DNA from: JACTUA01 sp964551875
GTDB lineage: Archaea > Halobacteriota > Methanomicrobia > Methanomicrobiales > JACTUA01
Assembly (NCBI GenBank): GCA_964551875.1
Contig: CAZKEV010000068.1
Span: 1-8,352, forward strand
DNA: 8,352 nucleotides
Reading direction: 5' to 3'
Shown: positions 5,331 to 8,352 of the stretch, one piece after another
How the letters are laid out: every line of letters starts with the position of its first letter
Numbering within the stretch: position 1 is the stretch's first letter
Made by a program: the position numbers and the translations under genes
Notes under the pieces: generated by a model
Told to the model about the DNA's origin: nothing
The model's input: only the letters and a program-made list of their open reading frames with translations
Databases searched by the model: none

Positions 5331-6202
5331 AGGACGGGGTCCTTGACTCGTACCTGGAAGCCGGAAAGATCGCCTCCCGGGTCCTCTCCCTCTCCCTCTC
5401 CCTCGTGAAGGTGGGGGCTTCATTCCCCATTGTTGTGGAGGAGGTGGAAGCACTCGTCAGGAGCGAGGGCGCTGGCCTCGCCTTCCCCCTGAACCTCTCG
5501 CTCAACGAGGCCGCGGCCCATGATACGGCCTCGGAAGGCGATGACCGGATCTTCTCGGCCGGCGATGTGGTGAAGATGGACCTGGGGGTCCACCTGGACG
5601 GGTATATCGCCGATACTGCCGGGACGGTGGACCTTGGCGAGAACGGCCCCCTGGTCAGGGCATCCCAGGCCGCCCTCGAGAAGGCCATCTCCCTTGTCAG
5701 GCCGGGGATCTCGACGGGCGATCTCGGGGGGGCCATCCAGGGGGAGATCGAGGCCCTGGGCTTCCGGCCGGTGGCGAACCTGACAGGACATGGCCTGGGC
5801 CAGTACGAGATCCACACCCCGCCGACCGTGCCGAATGTGCGCATCGCCGGAGGGGCTGTCCTCAGGGAGGGGATGGTCTTTGCCATCGAGCCTTTCGCAT
5901 CCACGGGTACGGGGTTCGTCTCGGACAGCCCGAGGGTCCAGATCTTCCAGCAGATCCTGGACCGGCCGGCGCGGCTGCCTGCGGCAAAGCGGATCCTGGA
6001 CCAGGTGCGGGACCGGCACGGCCTCCCCTTTGCCCGCAGGTGGCTCTCGGGGGAGAAACTCGAGATTACCCTCGCCGCGCTCGTCCGATCCGGCCACCTC
6101 CATGCCTATCCCGTCCTCCGCGATGTGCCGGGATCCCTCGTCTCCCAGGCCGAGCATACTGTCATTGTCACGGGCGAGGGGTGCATCGTCACCACTGGGT
6201 GA
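5327..6202 (+). CDS. map: Methionine aminopeptidase, archaeal type II
   Basis: Removes the initiator methionine from new proteins in the cytoplasm. The 291 residues carry the five metal ligands of the family: Asp85 in KMDLGVHLDG, Asp96 in IADTAGT, His155 in TGHGLG, Glu188 in AIEPFAS and Glu276 in QAEHT. His65 in AAHDTAS and His163 in YEIHTPP are the usual catalytic histidines. The stretch of about 65 residues between ligand four and ligand five (195-260), including HGLPFARRWL, is the helical insertion that defines type II enzymes. The length of about 290 is normal for archaea. ATG at 5327 overlaps the previous stop as ATGA, so translation is probably coupled to that peptidase. A TCTCCC repeat near the start encodes SLSLSL. 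Confidence 0.97.
   Translation: MKDGVLDSYLEAGKIASRVLSLSLSLVKVGASFPIVVEEVEALVRSEGAGLAFPLNLSLNEAAAHDTASEGDDRIFSAGDVVKMDLGVHLDGYIADTAGTVDLGENGPLVRASQAALEKAISLVRPGISTGDLGGAIQGEIEALGFRPVANLTGHGLGQYEIHTPPTVPNVRIAGGAVLREGMVFAIEPFASTGTGFVSDSPRVQIFQQILDRPARLPAAKRILDQVRDRHGLPFARRWLSGEKLEITLAALVRSGHLHAYPVLRDVPGSLVSQAEHTVIVTGEGCIVTTG
5385..5402 (+). repeat. TCTCCC hexamer repeat inside map
   Basis: Three perfect tandem copies of TCTCCC, with partial copies at both ends, encode alternating Leu and Ser at residues 20-26 of methionine aminopeptidase. Loss or gain of a unit would keep the frame. Confidence 0.8.
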
Positions 6203-6209
6203 GATACCC

Positions 6210-6215
6210 TTATTG
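6210..6215 (+). promoter_or_regulatory. Possible weak TATA box before the AAA ATPase gene
   Basis: TTATTG lies in the 44-base gap after map, about 26 bases before 6238, which would leave a leader of about 9 bases before the ATG at 6247. The match is poor; read-through from the peptidase genes is equally possible. Confidence 0.25.
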
Positions 6216-6246
6216 GGTTCCCGGGGAAATTCTCTAAGTTATACCC

Positions 6247-7527
6247 ATGGCCGCAGAAGGGACGAGCGAGGTAGTGCAGGTGATGGAGATCCTCCTCACC
6301 GCTGAGATATTCAACCGGAACCGTAAGCTTGATGAGAATGACCTGACCCCCCGCTGCAGGGAGGCCTTCGGCATGGGGCCGGACGGCCAGGTGAAGCGGC
6401 CCGTGATCGTTTCTGACGGGACCATCGCCCAGGCCACTGGGATCGGGGATGCCTCGGAGAAGGTAAAGGGGAACCCGTTCATCGAGCTGGACTCCTTCGG
6501 CCACCGGATGCGCATCTCGGCCCTGGATGCAGCGGCCGGCTGGTTCCTGAAGAAAGGGGGGAAGCCCCTCATCACCCGGAACCCGGCCCTCGCCAGCTTC
6601 TTCGAGGGGTTCGACTCGGTGGGCATCTCCTACAAGGAGGTGAAGGCGAGGAACCCGAGGGTTGAGGACACCCGGGGCTTCCTCGACGCGAAGATCGCGG
6701 CGCTCGTCAAGGGTGATGAAGCCCTGAAGACAGCGCTCGAACTCCTCATCATTTCGGCACCCGACGAGGTGGAGCCGAGCCTCTCCGACCTGGTCTGCAC
6801 CGGCCAGCAGACAGGGATCCCGGCAAAGGTAAGGACGGCCCTCCTCCACAGGGATCTCCTCAGGTTGCACCGCATCTACGAGCTCGGGAAGCTCCTCTTC
6901 GTGGGCCCGCCTGGGACCGGGAAGACGACCCTCGCCCTCGCCCTCTCCCGCGAGCTCCACATGCCCCTCCTGGAGGTGCGCCTCTCTATGGTCACCTCCC
7001 AGTACCTGGGGGAGACCTCCAAGAACATCGACCGGATCTTCGAGTTCGCGAAGAAGATCGCGCCCGCCATCCTCTTCATCGACGAGTTCGACTTCGTCGC
7101 AAAGAGCCGGATCACCGATGATCACGGGGCGATGAAGAGGGCGGTGAACATGCTCCTCAAGAACATCGACCGCGTGAGCCTCGTCCGCGACGGTGTGCTC
7201 CTCATCGCCGCGACAAACCACCCCCAGCTGCTCGATGAGGCGGCCTGGCGCCGGTTCGACGAGGTAGTCGAGTTCCTCCTCCCCGACGAGGAGATGAGGA
7301 GGGCAATCCTCTCGAAGGTCACCGGCCCCCTCCCCTGGGACGGGAATGTCGCGGAACTCGCTCTCAGGACCGAGGGGTTCTCCGGGGCAGACCTCCGTGT
7401 CCTCGTCAAGGAAGCCCTCCTTTCCTCTTTGATCCGGGAGAAGGACAGGATCGGCGGTGAGGACATCGAACGCGGGTATGCCCTTGTCATGAACCGGAAC
7501 CTGATCAGGGGTGTCCCGCCCGGCTAG
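6247..7527 (+). CDS. AAA-family ATPase with an unassigned N-terminal domain
   Basis: The 426 residues carry one classical AAA module in the second half. The Walker A GPPGTGKT is at 220-227 and Walker B ILFIDEFD at 275-282. Sensor 1 is Asn324 in AATNHP, and arginine-finger candidates are Arg335/Arg336 in WRRFDE. Sensor 2 is in GFSGADLR at 377-384, where Gly-Ala-Asp is the usual AAA form. The line RRFDEVVEFLLPDEEMRRAI follows the pattern of AAA unfoldases such as the proteasome ATPase, FtsH and Cdc48. Residues 1-190, containing DGTIAQATGIGDAS and a LITRNP segment, do not look like a Cdc48 N domain, and no proteasomal coiled coil or membrane helix is visible. The protein probably forms a ring and remodels protein; its client is unknown. 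It starts 44 bases after map and ends one base before the hydrolase ATG. The C-terminus lacks a proteasome-docking HbYX motif. Confidence 0.88.
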   Translation: MAAEGTSEVVQVMEILLTAEIFNRNRKLDENDLTPRCREAFGMGPDGQVKRPVIVSDGTIAQATGIGDASEKVKGNPFIELDSFGHRMRISALDAAAGWFLKKGGKPLITRNPALASFFEGFDSVGISYKEVKARNPRVEDTRGFLDAKIAALVKGDEALKTALELLIISAPDEVEPSLSDLVCTGQQTGIPAKVRTALLHRDLLRLHRIYELGKLLFVGPPGTGKTTLALALSRELHMPLLEVRLSMVTSQYLGETSKNIDRIFEFAKKIAPAILFIDEFDFVAKSRITDDHGAMKRAVNMLLKNIDRVSLVRDGVLLIAATNHPQLLDEAAWRRFDEVVEFLLPDEEMRRAILSKVTGPLPWDGNVAELALRTEGFSGADLRVLVKEALLSSLIREKDRIGGEDIERGYALVMNRNLIRGVPPG

Positions 7528-7528
7528 C

Positions 7529-8251
7529 ATGGACCTTCATTTCCTCGGCACCGGCGACGCAGTCGGAACCCCCAAGGTCGGGTGCAGCTGCGAGAACTGC
7601 ACCTTTGCACGAGAACACGGGATCCAGCGCCTCCGGACATCACTCCTCATCGACAAGGACGGCAGGCATCTCCTCGTCGACACCTCCCCTGACCTCCGCC
7701 AGCAGCTCCTCTGCGCGGGTTCGCCCTGTATCGACGCGGTGATCTGGACCCATGGCCATTATGATCATTATTCAGGCTACGGGGAATTTTACCGGATCCA
7801 GGATCCGCCTCCCGTGTACGCGGCTGAGGAGACCCTCTCGTACTGTGGCCCCCTCTTTGGCTTCCTCTCCTTTAAGCAGCACAGGATAAAGCCCGAGACC
7901 CCCTTCACCCTCTTTGGTATCTCGATCACCCTCTTCCCCGTGAACCACCCCCCCGTTCCCAGCTTCGGGATAAGGATCGATTCCCCGGAAGGGTCCATCG
8001 CATACACCGGTGATACCCGTGCCGACATTCCTGAACGGTCGAAGGCGCTCCTCTCGGGGGTCGACCTCCTTGTTCTGGACGCCATCGTCCCTCCCGAGAT
8101 CCGGCTCAACAAGCACATGAACTACCAGGAGGCCCTGGAGATGGCCAGGGAGGCAGGACCTGGCGAGTTCAGGCTCGTCCACCTCTCGCACCTCATCCCC
8201 TGGTCCCTTCCCCACCTTGCCAGGGACGGGGAGTGCATCCGGTTCCCCTGA
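7529..8251 (+). CDS. Metallo-beta-lactamase-fold hydrolase, PhnP-like
   Basis: This cytoplasmic two-metal hydrolase has 240 residues. The family signature THGHYDH is at 74-80 (His75, His77, Asp79, His80). His140 in NHPPVP, Asp162 in YTGDTR, and His218 or His221 in VHLSH complete the metal site. Near the start GCSCENC (18-24) follows GTGDAVGTPK, the same place as the structural zinc cysteines of PhnP, the phosphoribosyl cyclic phosphate phosphodiesterase. PhnP-like hydrolases, which cleave cyclic or linear phosphodiesters, are therefore the closest family; no phn genes are nearby, so the substrate is open. The ATG at 7529 is chosen because the LHFLGTGDA strand begins there and it lies one base after the AAA stop; a GTG at 7511 would overlap that gene and add six residues. 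It is probably the last gene of the run. Confidence 0.88.
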   Translation: MDLHFLGTGDAVGTPKVGCSCENCTFAREHGIQRLRTSLLIDKDGRHLLVDTSPDLRQQLLCAGSPCIDAVIWTHGHYDHYSGYGEFYRIQDPPPVYAAEETLSYCGPLFGFLSFKQHRIKPETPFTLFGISITLFPVNHPPVPSFGIRIDSPEGSIAYTGDTRADIPERSKALLSGVDLLVLDAIVPPEIRLNKHMNYQEALEMAREAGPGEFRLVHLSHLIPWSLPHLARDGECIRFP

Positions 8252-8274
8252 CGCCGCAGGCCGGTGCGGGCGTC
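8250..8274 (+). terminator. GC-rich hairpin with following pyrimidine run
   Basis: GACGCC at 8250-8255 pairs with GGCGTC at 8269-8274. GCA/TGC pairs continue inside the stem past one bulged G, around a GGCCGG loop. The hairpin starts at the stop codon of the hydrolase. A C/T-rich run with TTTT follows from about 8283. It may end the operon, but the T run is also part of the next promoter. Confidence 0.35.
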
Positions 8275-8285
8275 CACCCAAATCT

Positions 8286-8293
8286 CTTTTATC
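8286..8293 (+). promoter_or_regulatory. TATA box for the last, partial gene
   Basis: CTTTTATC is centred about 26-29 bases before the ATG at 8319, which implies a leaderless or nearly leaderless message. AAGGA at 8305-8309 resembles a Shine-Dalgarno with good spacing, so a start slightly upstream is also possible. Confidence 0.55.
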
Positions 8294-8318
8294 TCCTTCT
8301 TACCAAGGAATAGGTGAG

Positions 8319-8352
8319 ATGGAGATCAAGATACTCGAATTATCCAAGGACC
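8319..8352 (+). CDS. N-terminus of a probable RNA polymerase subunit (Rpo11/L or Rpo3/D), partial
   Basis: Only 11 codons are inside the window, reading MEIKILELSKD. Archaeal RNA polymerase subunits L (Rpo11) and D (Rpo3) commonly start with this MEIKILE-type first strand of the alpha-like assembly fold. Subunit L, often a stand-alone gene, seems the likelier. The gene has its own TATA box, so it is not part of the peptidase run. With so few residues this is a guess. Confidence 0.45.
   Translation, partial: MEIKILELSKD

Noticed and set aside
6106..7530. Very long open frame on the minus strand opposite the AAA ATPase gene
   Set aside because: It is the antisense of a gene with complete ATPase motifs. 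The frame is open because of GC-rich third positions, and its translation is low-complexity and matches no fold.
1..8352. CRISPR array, insertion sequence or transposon ends
   Set aside because: No regularly spaced repeats, transposase motifs or terminal inverted repeats were seen.

Overview
The window most likely comes from a methanogenic archaeon of the Methanomicrobiales type. This is inferred from four things: an archaeal 7S (SRP) RNA gene, a malate dehydrogenase of the methanogen MJ0490 type, an archaeal type II methionine aminopeptidase, and TATA-box promoters with very short or absent leaders. From about 1,030 onward the DNA is strongly GC-rich. The first kilobase is strikingly AT-rich, with different codon use, and looks like the edge of acquired DNA.

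Layout. (1) 1-953, plus strand, AT-rich: the tail of an upstream gene, with a weak resemblance to the end of formylglycine-generating-enzyme-like proteins, then a divergent orotate-phosphoribosyltransferase-like gene with a TTG start. (2) 954-1031: a convergent gap with an AT-rich hairpin. (3) 1032-4141, minus strand: read in transcription order, a small two-helix membrane protein, a small winged-helix protein, tRNA-Asn(GTT), a CAT-anticodon tRNA (Met or, more likely, Ile2), a zinc-ribbon/SAM-methyltransferase protein, the SRP RNA, and malate dehydrogenase. (4) 4142-4202: a divergent promoter region. (5) 4203-8249, plus strand: a compact run of a creatinase/prolidase-type M24 peptidase, methionine aminopeptidase, an AAA ATPase and a PhnP-like metallo-beta-lactamase-fold hydrolase. 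(6) From 8319: the first 11 codons of what is probably an RNA polymerase subunit gene with its own promoter.

How the parts fit. The two M24 peptidases overlap by four bases (ATGA) and are probably translated together; both families act on protein or peptide N-termini. The AAA ATPase and hydrolase follow closely but have no evident functional tie. On the minus strand, protein genes are interleaved with stable RNAs: the methyltransferase start codon lies two bases after the tRNA discriminator base, and mdh starts about a dozen bases after the SRP RNA. RNA processing may therefore make the 5' ends of both messages. The SRP RNA has a good TATA box inside the 3' end of the methyltransferase gene.

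The least explained parts are the AT-rich cassette with its divergent phosphoribosyltransferase, the RNA-to-message junctions, the zinc-ribbon methyltransferase, and the unassigned N-terminal domain of the AAA protein. I did not see a CRISPR array, insertion sequence or complete known defence system.
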